From CALHRB01 sp964473465 (lineage in GTDB: Bacteria; Bacteroidota; Ignavibacteria; Kapaibacteriales; UBA2268): a stretch of 64,000 bases of DNA. Every line of letters starts with the position of its first letter. Within the stretch, counting starts at the first letter, position 1. The notes beneath the pieces were generated by a model. It saw only the letters and a list, made by a program, of their open reading frames with translations. It was not told the origin of the DNA and made no database searches. The position numbers were made by a program, and so were the translations under genes. The DNA lies in NCBI GenBank assembly GCA_964473465.1, contig CAYYPE010000009.1:1-64000 (forward strand). The letters run 5' to 3'. This document shows positions 16,891 to 25,290 of the stretch, one piece after another.

Positions 16891-17515
16891 AACTATTGGT
16901 TTCTGTCTCTTAACTTTTTTTTTGATTTTTACTTTCAATTATCAATCAAAGACTCAATATACTGCTGAGTCTCTCTTCGTTGAAATCCAAAAGATTTACA
17001 AAAATCTCAAATCAATAAGTTTTAATTTCTTATCCGAAAATAATCCTAACCTGAAGGGTAATATCAAAGCTGAAATTGGAAACAAATATTTCATTAAAAT
17101 GACTGATAGAAATATCATTTCCAATGGTAAACTTGTCTGGAATTACTCATTAAAAGATAAAAAAGTCATTATAAATGAAATTCCTAAAAACAATACTGAA
17201 TTTTCAATTGAAAACTTCTTCTTTTCATTTATTAATAATTATGTCCCAAAAGAATTAAAAAAATCAGCTTCCAGCGGACATGGTTTTAATTATTTATTAA
17301 CTCTTATTCCCTCTAATTCTATCTCAGATTATAATATCAGTTCAGTTCAATTACAAATAAACCAAAAAAATTTGATGGTTAGTTCTGTCCAGATTAATTA
17401 TGGTAATTATGCTGATAAATGGTATATTGAAAATTTAGAACTCAATCCAAAAATAAAATCAGAGATATTCTCTTTTGAGCCACCAAAAGAGGTTGAAGTA
17501 ATTGACCTGAGATAA
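16874..17515 (+). CDS. lolA: LolA-family outer-membrane lipoprotein carrier
   Basis: Residues 1-27 are a signal peptide. The mature part has the LolA pattern: an amphipathic start (ESLFVEIQKIYKNLKSISFNF), repeated beta strands with KYFIKMTDRNIISNGKLVWNY, and a late strand ending LELNPKIKSEIFSFEPPKEVEVI. LolA ferries lipoproteins through the periplasm from LolCDE to the outer membrane. Length (213) is normal. It overlaps the DUF3108 gene and ends directly against the convergent PLP-enzyme gene. Sequence similarity across this family is low, so a LolA-like lipid carrier with other cargo remains possible. Confidence 0.82.
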   Translation: MQKLNKTIGFCLLTFFLIFTFNYQSKTQYTAESLFVEIQKIYKNLKSISFNFLSENNPNLKGNIKAEIGNKYFIKMTDRNIISNGKLVWNYSLKDKKVIINEIPKNNTEFSIENFFFSFINNYVPKELKKSASSGHGFNYLLTLIPSNSISDYNISSVQLQINQKNLMVSSVQINYGNYADKWYIENLELNPKIKSEIFSFEPPKEVEVIDLR

Positions 17516-18616
17516 TCAGGTTACCTTTCCCCTCGCTGAAATTGAAATAACATCAATAACTTGATTTTTATCAACTAAATATGCAAAATCGAAAAGATTA
17601 CATACGGCACAAGCATGATTAGGGATAATTCTAAGTTTTTCACCAATTTTAAAATTCTCATCTTGATGGTAAACAAAACCATGCTCTTCCGATAATCTCA
17701 AAATAGAGCATTTCTTGTCCAAAACAAAACCATAAGTTTTAATTTTTTCATTTCCATGAGCTCCTCTGTCTGTATGAAGTGATTTGCTACCAGCATCAAT
17801 TATAACTCTGTCAATGGCTGGTTTTGATATTACTGAAGCTAAAATACTTAATGAGCATTGCTCAATTCTGGCAACACCTAATGAAACCTGTATCATATCG
17901 TTGAATACATAATTTCCGGGTCTTATTTCAGTTATTTCATCAAGATTATCATAAGCATTCGCCGCAGGTGTGGAACCAATACTTAAAACATTGACTTTTT
18001 TTTCGTTCTTTCTCAAAAATTTGGCTATGTCGCAAATAAATTCAACTTCGAAATTTGCAATATTTTTTATTTCCTCAAAATTCTTTGCTGAATAAACCTG
18101 TCCAGCATGAGTTAATAGCCCGGCAAATCTTAAACCTGAATATTTTTCGATTTCATTTATTAAATTTAAAATTTCAACTTTGTCTTTTAATCCACTTCTC
18201 CCCAAACCCGAATCAATTTCAACAAAAACATTTAATTTTTGACTCTGAACTTCAAACCTTTGACTAAGCTGCTTAATACCTTCAACAGAATCCACACAGA
18301 CTGATAAATTTTTAACTCTAGTCCTTAATTGAAATAGTCTTTCAATCTTTTTCTCCCCTATGATAATATTCGCAATTTGAATATCATCAAAACCTTCATT
18401 TGCAAATACTTCTGCTTCTCCTAATTTGGCAACTGCTATTCCATTAGCACCTTCATCAAGCTGCATTTTTGCTATTTTGGGCATCTTATGGGTTTTTATA
18501 TGAGGTCTTAGTTTTACTCCTTTTTTATTACATCTATTCTGCATAGATGAAATATTGTTTTTTAATATTGACCTCTCAATTAGTAATGCCGGTGTTTCTA
18601 TTTCATTTATATTCAT
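17516..18616 (-). CDS. PLP-dependent D-threonine aldolase / D-serine dehydratase-like protein
   Basis: An alanine-racemase-fold type III PLP enzyme. The N-terminal segment ETPALLIERSILKNNI and RPHIKTHKMPKIAKMQ carry the expected PLP-lysine region. SGLGRSGL, ATPAANAYDN-like and EIRPGNYVFNDMIQ motifs follow. The C-terminal block IIPNHACAVCNLFD contains the His and Cys that bind the metal ion in D-threonine aldolase and D-serine dehydratase. The substrate cannot be fixed from sequence. Length 366 is normal. The stop codon directly abuts the lolA stop (zero spacing). It is divergent from the lipoprotein gene at 18697. Confidence 0.85.
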   Translation of the reverse strand: MNINEIETPALLIERSILKNNISSMQNRCNKKGVKLRPHIKTHKMPKIAKMQLDEGANGIAVAKLGEAEVFANEGFDDIQIANIIIGEKKIERLFQLRTRVKNLSVCVDSVEGIKQLSQRFEVQSQKLNVFVEIDSGLGRSGLKDKVEILNLINEIEKYSGLRFAGLLTHAGQVYSAKNFEEIKNIANFEVEFICDIAKFLRKNEKKVNVLSIGSTPAANAYDNLDEITEIRPGNYVFNDMIQVSLGVARIEQCSLSILASVISKPAIDRVIIDAGSKSLHTDRGAHGNEKIKTYGFVLDKKCSILRLSEEHGFVYHQDENFKIGEKLRIIPNHACAVCNLFDFAYLVDKNQVIDVISISARGKVT

Positions 18617-18656
18617 TTTAATAAATCCGATAAATATTTTTTATCTCATTTGGTTT

Positions 18657-18664
18657 TATATTTG
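18657..18664 (+). promoter_or_regulatory. Bacteroidota-type -7 promoter box
   Basis: TATATTTG matches the TAnnTTTG consensus of the primary sigma factor in Bacteroidota and lies 33 bases before the ATG at 18697. A well-spaced -33 TTTG element is not evident. Confidence 0.4.
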
Positions 18665-18696
18665 TAATTTAAATTTAGTTAATTAATTTAAATATT

Positions 18697-19287
18697 ATGA
18701 AAATATTTTTTGTGCTGTTTGTTTGTTTGATTTTCTATGCCTGTTCCCCCGTAAGAACAAGATATCCATTCAATCCGATCACTAAAGACACAGTATCCGA
18801 AACAAAGGAAACAGAATCAAAAATACTTGAAGATGAACCCATTACTCAACAAAAAAAAGATATCCTACTTAATGATACCATTTCATCAGTATCAGATGTT
18901 GAGGAAAAAAATGAATACCGTGACTATCTTTCAGAATTATTCAATTCTGCATTGGAAAAATTCGATAGGAAAGAATTTAAAAATGCTTCAAATGACTTTA
19001 AATTACTTATGAATACACTCGAAAAAGGTGACTCACTACAACTCGAAGCATCATTTTTTTATGCTGAATGTTTAATTGAATTGAATGATTACTCAGTTGC
19101 AGAAATTTTGCTGAATGATTTGAGAAATATTGAAAACAAACCTGATTCAATATCTGAGAAGGTTTTAGTTCGATTAGGGCAGCTTTACTGCATCCTCAAT
19201 GCAAAAGAGAGAGCTTTAATGATTTTTGAGGAGTTTCATCAAAAATATCCGGATTCAATTTACAAACCATTGGCTAAATGTGATTAA
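18697..19287 (+). CDS. TPR-like lipoprotein
   Basis: A lipoprotein signal with lipobox FYACSP (Cys16) starts the protein. A low-complexity Glu/Thr/Ser-rich linker (about 25-70) follows, then helical repeats from ~75 to the end: LFNSALEKFDRKEFKNASND, FYAECLIELNDYSVAEILL and LGQLYCILNAKERALMIFEE, ending FHQKYPDSIYKPLAKCD. The repeats resemble the outer-membrane tetratricopeptide proteins of the YbgF/BamD type. The function is unknown; a scaffold at the envelope is likely. It is the first gene of a co-directional run through 22608. Confidence 0.75.
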   Translation: MKIFFVLFVCLIFYACSPVRTRYPFNPITKDTVSETKETESKILEDEPITQQKKDILLNDTISSVSDVEEKNEYRDYLSELFNSALEKFDRKEFKNASNDFKLLMNTLEKGDSLQLEASFFYAECLIELNDYSVAEILLNDLRNIENKPDSISEKVLVRLGQLYCILNAKERALMIFEEFHQKYPDSIYKPLAKCD

Positions 19288-19314
19288 TATTTTCCATTAT
19301 AGATTAGATCACAT

Positions 19315-19770
19315 ATGAAAACAAAAACTTCATGGAGAGAAAAATTAGAAAAACCTCAGGAAATCAAAATTGTTGACACGCCTGAGGGTATGAAAAAATT
19401 TGGAACTGGTAAAATGTTAATTGCCACTCCAAAAATTGTTGACAATTTCATCAAGAAAATACCAAAAGGGCAATTGATGACTATCGGAGAAATTAGAAAA
19501 ACTCTGGCAACTGAATTTGATGCAGATCTAACATGTCCTTTAACAACAGGTATTTTTCTGAGAATTTCTGCCGAAGCTGCAGAAGAAGATAGAGCCTCTG
19601 GAAAACGAACTATCACGCCTTACTGGAGAGTAGTTCGGGACAATGGCTGTCTGATTGATAAATTCCCCGGCGGTCAGCAACATCATGCTGAATTGCTTGA
19701 AAAAGAAGGTTTCAAAACATTAACCAAAGGTAAGAATATTTATGTTTTGTCAGAAAAATTTTATTCATAA
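19315..19770 (+). CDS. MGMT/ATL-fold protein lacking the reactive cysteine motif
   Basis: A 151-residue protein with a helix-turn-helix-like region (IPKGQLMTIGEIRKTLATEF, 49-68) and then TPYWRVVRDNGCLIDKFPGG (101-120), with HAELLEKEGF after it. This copies the layout of the O6-alkylguanine-DNA alkyltransferase C-terminal domain, where PCHR carries the acceptor Cys and the following G-x-L and LL..EG segments close the site. Here the motif reads PYWR (102-105), so alkyl transfer by the usual Cys is excluded. Alkyltransferase-like (ATL) proteins with PWHR bind damaged DNA and flag it for repair, and this may be a distant relative. The exact family is uncertain. Confidence 0.7.
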   Translation: MKTKTSWREKLEKPQEIKIVDTPEGMKKFGTGKMLIATPKIVDNFIKKIPKGQLMTIGEIRKTLATEFDADLTCPLTTGIFLRISAEAAEEDRASGKRTITPYWRVVRDNGCLIDKFPGGQQHHAELLEKEGFKTLTKGKNIYVLSEKFYS

Positions 19771-19792
19771 TCTTTATTTAGAGTAATGATAG

Positions 19793-19996
19793 ATGGAATG
19801 TAACAAAATCAAAAACCTTAAATCATGCAATTGCACTTATGAACCTTGTTCACGAAAGGGCATCTGTTGCGAATGCCTTGCTTATCACAGAAGAAATCAA
19901 GAGTTACCAGCTTGCTATTTCGATGCTAAAGCTGAAGCTACTTATAACCGCAGCATAAGTTATTTTATAAAACTTAATTCAAAGGGTCTATTATGA
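19793..19996 (+). CDS. Small cysteine-rich protein (DUF6485-like)
   Basis: A 67-residue cytosolic protein with seven cysteines in CNKIKNLKSCNC, CSRKGICCECLAYH and ELPACYF, an arrangement that suggests a zinc- or iron-binding knuckle. It resembles the small family annotated as DUF6485, whose role is unknown. Its TGA overlaps the next ATG (ATGA at 19993-19996), indicating translational coupling to the large secreted protein downstream. Confidence 0.7.
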   Translation: MECNKIKNLKSCNCTYEPCSRKGICCECLAYHRRNQELPACYFDAKAEATYNRSISYFIKLNSKGLL

Positions 19997-22608
19997 AATT
20001 AATGTTTAGATCTTTATTGATAATAACCTTAACATTCAATTATTTATTTTCTCAGTCAATACCCCCCGATATCATTGAACAGCTAAAAAAAGAGGAAAGC
20101 TTAGAATTCAAGTTTGAAAGAGAAAAATGGTTCGAAGAAATGCATAGAACTGAACCTTTTGTTGATTGGAGGATAATTGAAAAAGCTAATTCAATAGCTC
20201 GAAATGAAAACTTACTTAAACAGATGCAATTTTCAATAGATGATAAAACTCAATTTTTATTAGAAGAAAGCGAAATTGTCGCTGGGGGTTATATCAGAGG
20301 AAAATGGATTGAAAAAGGAAGCAATAATCAGTCTGGCAGGATTCATCTTGCAGATATTGATTTCGAAAGAGGCCTGATTTATGCTGCATCGTCAGGAGGA
20401 AATGTTTGGAGAGGTAATCTTGATGGCACTAACTGGACATGCCTGAATAATTCACTAAAAATTAGTAACATCAGATCAATATTTTTAATCAAAAAAAGCA
20501 ATGTTAATAGAATTCTTGTTGTTGGTAACGGCCCATCTTCTTGTTATTATAGTGATGACGAAGGAAAAACATGGCAAAAATCAAATGGATTGGAAAAAGC
20601 TGCAAGATGGGGTGGACTTCAAAGAGGAATCAGAATCGGTGATTCTCCTGTTTTTTATCTTCTTGCTCTTGAATGGGATTATGATAACTGGAAAGCTGTT
20701 ACAACTATCTATATTTCAAAAGATTACGGTGAAAATTTTTCCTTGTTATACTCATTAAATACTAATGTCAGTCATTGTGATATTTTTTCGCCGAAATTTA
20801 AAAACACAGATAATTATCAGTTCTACTTTATGAAAGCTGATTCTCTTCTCCTACTTAATTCTCTTGGTGAAACTACTTTGGTTTCAACATTAAATCAATT
20901 TAATGATTTCAAAAATATAACACAAATCCAATTGAGAGGCATTTATAAATCACCTGAAGACTTCCTTGCTTTAATGTTGAGAAATCAGTCATCGAATTCA
21001 TATTTCTTCGCTTCGACTGATGCGGGAAAAACTTGGGAGAGAAGGGGAAGTTTAAACTTTGGACCTTTTGATCAAAACAGTTTTGAAGTTTCATTTGCTA
21101 ATCCTGATATCTGGTATTTCGGTGGCGTTGATGCCTATAGAAGCTTTGACAGAGGTTTAAACTGGACGAAAGTCAATAAATGGTCTGATTATTATGGTGA
21201 CCCGATTAACAAACTTCATGCAGATATACCCGGAATCCAAAGCTTCGAAACTCCAGATGGTGATGAATTGATTCTTATATCTACAGACGGAGGAATTTAT
21301 CAATCGTTCGATAATCTGAGAAGTGTGGAAAACCTTTCATTGATGGATTTAAACGTAAGTCAATATTACAGTTCTTATACCTATCAAAATTCTGATGGAA
21401 TAATATTTGTAGGTTCTCAAGATCAGGGATTCCAAAGATGCCTTAATGATTCAGGAAAGATTCTCAGTTTCGAACAAACTATAAGCGGTGACTATGGTCA
21501 CCTGACATCTTCGGATGGTGGAACTAATCTATGGTCAGTTTATCCCGGCTTTGCAATGTTATATCAAAATCCAGATAAAATTAATTACAAGGCTTATTAT
21601 TGGAATTTTAGCACAATTAATTTTACAAATTGGTTATGGATGCCCCCAATCTTAGCCGATCCATTAAATCCAAAGGCTGCCTATATTGCCGCAGGTGGAA
21701 ATGACTGCCCTGTTAAAGAGAATTGTTCATATCTTACTCATATTGAATTAGTTGAAAATTCAATTAAATATAAAGTGCTACCTTACAACTTTGGCTCGGA
21801 TGGTTCAAGACTATCAGCTATTGCCATATCACCAATAAATAATAATTATTTCTATGCTTTAACTAACAAAGGAAAGTTCTTCTTTTCCACAAATCAGGGC
21901 ATTGATTGGATTAAAAATGATTCTTTGATAGGTCCGGAAAGTCATTATTTCTATGGCTCTTCCATTATTCCCTCAAAATTACAATTTGGAAAAATCTTTA
22001 TAGCAGGTAGCGGTTATTCTAATTCTGGAGCTTATGTATCTTTTGATAATGGATTGAACTTCACTCCAATTGATTCTGGTCTGCCCAAAACATTAATCTA
22101 TAAAATCGCAATTTCAGACGATGAAAAATTTATTTTTGCCGCAACAGAAGCAGGACCCTACGTTTATATTGTTGAACAGAATAAGTGGTTTAGTTTAGCC
22201 AGTAAAAATTCGCCCGATCAGACTTTTTGGTCAGTCGAATATATACCCAGTCTTAGAACAGCTCGTTTCGTAACCTATGGAAGAGGAATTTGGGATTTTG
22301 TCATCGAAGAATTACTTTCGAATCCTTATGCTAATGATATTGAACATAAGATTGAATTAAATGTCTATCCCAATCCAACTCAGAAATTTTTTGTAATTGA
22401 GCCAAACACAAACAACTGTATCGGTGATATTTTGATTTACGACCTTGAAGGAAGACTTATTCAAAAATTTAATATTAAGGAATATGAGAATACTATAAAA
22501 TGGGACCTGACTGACTTTGGAGGTAATAAAGTCATGACCGGGAATTATTTAATATTTCTTATTTCAGGAAATCAGGTTAAGTTCAAAAAGGTAGTAATTG
22601 AAAAATAG
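19993..22608 (+). CDS. Secreted BNR/sortilin-like beta-propeller protein with T9SS sorting domain
   Basis: Signal peptide 1-20 (LFSQ cleavage region). The body contains several Asp-box/BNR-type repeats: S.D.GKTWQKS, SKDYGENFS, STDAGKTWERRG, SFDRGLNWTKV, STNQGIDWIKN and SFDNGLNFTPI, so one or two beta-propellers like those of VPS10/sortilin or xyloglucanase-type proteins are expected. The last ~80 residues form a type-A sorting domain (NVYPNPTQKFFVIEP ... GNQVKFKKVVIEK), the tag removed during type IX secretion to the cell surface. No catalytic signature is seen. Convergent with the MFS gene, 19 bases apart. Confidence 0.85.
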   Translation: MKLMFRSLLIITLTFNYLFSQSIPPDIIEQLKKEESLEFKFEREKWFEEMHRTEPFVDWRIIEKANSIARNENLLKQMQFSIDDKTQFLLEESEIVAGGYIRGKWIEKGSNNQSGRIHLADIDFERGLIYAASSGGNVWRGNLDGTNWTCLNNSLKISNIRSIFLIKKSNVNRILVVGNGPSSCYYSDDEGKTWQKSNGLEKAARWGGLQRGIRIGDSPVFYLLALEWDYDNWKAVTTIYISKDYGENFSLLYSLNTNVSHCDIFSPKFKNTDNYQFYFMKADSLLLLNSLGETTLVSTLNQFNDFKNITQIQLRGIYKSPEDFLALMLRNQSSNSYFFASTDAGKTWERRGSLNFGPFDQNSFEVSFANPDIWYFGGVDAYRSFDRGLNWTKVNKWSDYYGDPINKLHADIPGIQSFETPDGDELILISTDGGIYQSFDNLRSVENLSLMDLNVSQYYSSYTYQNSDGIIFVGSQDQGFQRCLNDSGKILSFEQTISGDYGHLTSSDGGTNLWSVYPGFAMLYQNPDKINYKAYYWNFSTINFTNWLWMPPILADPLNPKAAYIAAGGNDCPVKENCSYLTHIELVENSIKYKVLPYNFGSDGSRLSAIAISPINNNYFYALTNKGKFFFSTNQGIDWIKNDSLIGPESHYFYGSSIIPSKLQFGKIFIAGSGYSNSGAYVSFDNGLNFTPIDSGLPKTLIYKIAISDDEKFIFAATEAGPYVYIVEQNKWFSLASKNSPDQTFWSVEYIPSLRTARFVTYGRGIWDFVIEELLSNPYANDIEHKIELNVYPNPTQKFFVIEPNTNNCIGDILIYDLEGRLIQKFNIKEYENTIKWDLTDFGGNKVMTGNYLIFLISGNQVKFKKVVIEK

Positions 22609-22627
22609 GAAAGATTCGGAAGACGGT

Positions 22628-23938
22628 CTAATTTTGAAGGTTTCCAGCTGATTCCATTCCTTTTTTCTGATTAAGGAAGAGAAGAAGTATCAAACCAACA
22701 ATAAAGAAAATCAAAAGAGATAATATCGCATATCTATAAGAATGTGTTAATTGAAGTCCATAACCAAAAAGAAAAGGACCCAGCCAGCTTGTTCCCCTGT
22801 CTGATACTTCATAAAAACTAAAATATCTTGCTTCCTCTCCCTTTGGTATCAGATTCGAGAATAATGAACGACTCAATGCCTGTGAACCCCCAAGAACTAA
22901 AGCAATAACCATTGCCAAAATGAAGAATTCCATTTCGGTACTTAGAAAATAAAAACAATAAAATATTACACCAATCCAGATTATCAGACTTATGAAAATA
23001 GATGATTTTGTGTCTGTTTTCTTTGCTACAATCATAAATAACAAAGAACCAAAGAAAGCAATAAATTGGACCATTAAAATTATTTTTGTAATAGAGCTTA
23101 TATCCATCCCAATTTCGAATTTTGCAAATTGTCCTGAGACAGCTATAACAGCCTGAATACCATCATTATAAAACAAATAGGCAATTAAAAATAATAATGT
23201 CTGGGGATGTTTTATAATATCCTTGATTGATGATAATAAACCTTTGATTCCGCCAACAAAAACTGATTGGTCACCATGATCCAGACTGTTCTTTCTATCT
23301 TTTAATAATTTCAAAGGAATCAAAGTAAACACAGCCCACCAGAATCCAGCTGAAAACAGACCAATTCTAATTGCATAACTCCCTGAAATATTAAAATTAT
23401 CTGCATTAGAATAAAGTAAAATATTGATTAGTAGTATTATTCCACCACCAATATAACCTAAGGCCCAACCTATTGAAGAAACTTTATCTCTGTCTTTTGC
23501 TTCGGCAATATCATTCAAAAATGAATTATAAACCACAACAGAAGCACCAAAGCTGACATTTGCAATCACTAGTAGAATACTGCCAAGAAGATAGTTGCTT
23601 CCCTCCAGAAAATATAAGCCCATTGTTGAAAAGGAACCAAGAAATGCAAAAAAACCAAGTAGTAACTTTTTGGATTTAGTATAATCTGCTATAGAGCCTA
23701 AGTATGGTAACAAAAAAAATTGAAGTATTACTGAAAATGATATAGTATAAACAAACAGGGATTCAGCATAAATTGGAATTGATAAAATATATACATTTTT
23801 TTCCGAATCAGCTGCATTTAATGCTATGCTTGACAAATAAGGTCCAAGAAATACAGTTATAACAATTGTATAAAAGGCAGAATTTGCCCAATCATAAAAA
23901 TACCAGCCTATTCTTTCTTTCTTTGATGTTGTTTGCAT
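22628..23938 (-). CDS. MFS transporter, UMF1/ATG22-like family
   Basis: 436 residues with about 12 hydrophobic helices. The opening KERIGWYFYDWANSAFYTIV is the signature of the UMF1 group, whose fungal member ATG22 exports amino acids from vacuoles. Bacterial members have no assigned substrate. The LGGSQALSRSLFSNLIPKGE loop in the second half is also typical. It sits 47 bases downstream of the flippase gene on the same strand, but a functional link is not evident. Confidence 0.85.
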   Translation of the reverse strand: MQTTSKKERIGWYFYDWANSAFYTIVITVFLGPYLSSIALNAADSEKNVYILSIPIYAESLFVYTISFSVILQFFLLPYLGSIADYTKSKKLLLGFFAFLGSFSTMGLYFLEGSNYLLGSILLVIANVSFGASVVVYNSFLNDIAEAKDRDKVSSIGWALGYIGGGIILLINILLYSNADNFNISGSYAIRIGLFSAGFWWAVFTLIPLKLLKDRKNSLDHGDQSVFVGGIKGLLSSIKDIIKHPQTLLFLIAYLFYNDGIQAVIAVSGQFAKFEIGMDISSITKIILMVQFIAFFGSLLFMIVAKKTDTKSSIFISLIIWIGVIFYCFYFLSTEMEFFILAMVIALVLGGSQALSRSLFSNLIPKGEEARYFSFYEVSDRGTSWLGPFLFGYGLQLTHSYRYAILSLLIFFIVGLILLLFLNQKKGMESAGNLQN

Positions 23939-23985
23939 ACAATAATAAATTACACTTTTATTCTTAATCTATAGCGAATCTTGGG

Positions 23986-25290
23986 TTATTTTCTTCTTAA
24001 TCGTTCCTTAATGAAGGATTTTGTGTCCTTAAATCCTCTAAACAGATCAACCAGTTTAAAACCTATGTGTCTTTTAATATAAAAATAACTTAAAATTCCC
24101 AGAGACATTGTATAAGTTAAATATCCCAGTGGAATCAATCTTTCTGAGCCGCTTAAACCAACTAACAGTGTTACTACAATAAATAGAATTGCTGATATAA
24201 ATACAAAGTTGAAAACAACAAATGGTTTTCCCTGTGCATTTATTATCACTGACAAAATCACAAATGGAAGAAATAAAGCACTTATTATAAGAATATTAAA
24301 ATGACTGATTGAAAAATGATACTTAACAGGAAAAAATAACTTTATGAAAAAATCACTAAGCCCCAACTCAAGCAATAATACAGAAAAAGCGTATATTATT
24401 AATAAAAATGAGACTGATTTAGTCATCAAATCAGTAAGTGCCTTTTTGTCATTCTTTTCTACCTGTCTGACTGCTGCGGGATATATCAAGCCGTAAGCTG
24501 CATTATTTGCTTCATCAAAAAGTCTGAATAATGTTTTTGCTGACCCATATACACCAATTGTAGCAGAAGGAAAAAAAAGCTTCAGGAAAACAACATCTAA
24601 GTTCTTGGGAATTGAATGACCTAAGGTTGATAAAGTCATTGGAAAACTAAATTTCAACAATTCCCTGATTTTCGTTTCTCCTTTTATTCCAAAAACCAAA
24701 TTTTTTCTCGTAAGTATCAAAGATATTAATGAACTTATTGTCATTCCAACATAATAAATATTAACCATATCCTCGAACCTGAAAGTTTTATAGGATAGTA
24801 ATATATATATTGTTAAAATAGTCATTGAACCGAAAAAACCGAGATCAGTAAAAAAAAGTCCCTTCATATTGTGATCTCTATAAAAAAACTTCAGACAATA
24901 AGTTCGTGGAATGGTAAGCAAAGTTAGAACTATCAGAGAATTTGTAACTAAATAAAAATTTTCTTCTTTGAATATGTTTATCCATAAATTCGTTAAAAAA
25001 TAAAAAATTGCTGAAGAGCCAATTGCCAATAATAAGTGTATGCATAATGCAAGAGTATTTACTTTTCTTCTTGATTCTTTCCGCATTCCGAATTGTATTA
25101 TATTATTTAGAGCAAAGGAATCTGAAATATTAAAAATCCATGTATGAATACCAATCAACAATGCATATAATCCAAATTCTTCTGGTTCAAGATTTCTTAT
25201 CTGGAAAAGCTGAATGAATCCGTAAAAAACAAAAAGAGCTTTATCAGCCAATGACCATGCTATTTTATCAATATTTTCCTGTACTTTCAT
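23986..25290 (-). CDS. Oligosaccharide/polysaccharide flippase (MOP superfamily, Wzx-like)
   Basis: 434 residues with 12-14 predicted transmembrane helices and the MOP-type beginning IAWSLADKALFVFYGFIQLF followed by LEPEEFGLYALL. Such proteins flip lipid-linked sugars across the inner membrane. Its ATG overlaps the stop of the heparinase-like gene upstream by 4 bases (ATGA). The two are therefore translated together and likely belong to one surface-polysaccharide pathway. Confidence 0.82.
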   Translation of the reverse strand: MKVQENIDKIAWSLADKALFVFYGFIQLFQIRNLEPEEFGLYALLIGIHTWIFNISDSFALNNIIQFGMRKESRRKVNTLALCIHLLLAIGSSAIFYFLTNLWINIFKEENFYLVTNSLIVLTLLTIPRTYCLKFFYRDHNMKGLFFTDLGFFGSMTILTIYILLSYKTFRFEDMVNIYYVGMTISSLISLILTRKNLVFGIKGETKIRELLKFSFPMTLSTLGHSIPKNLDVVFLKLFFPSATIGVYGSAKTLFRLFDEANNAAYGLIYPAAVRQVEKNDKKALTDLMTKSVSFLLIIYAFSVLLLELGLSDFFIKLFFPVKYHFSISHFNILIISALFLPFVILSVIINAQGKPFVVFNFVFISAILFIVVTLLVGLSGSERLIPLGYLTYTMSLGILSYFYIKRHIGFKLVDLFRGFKDTKSFIKERLRRK

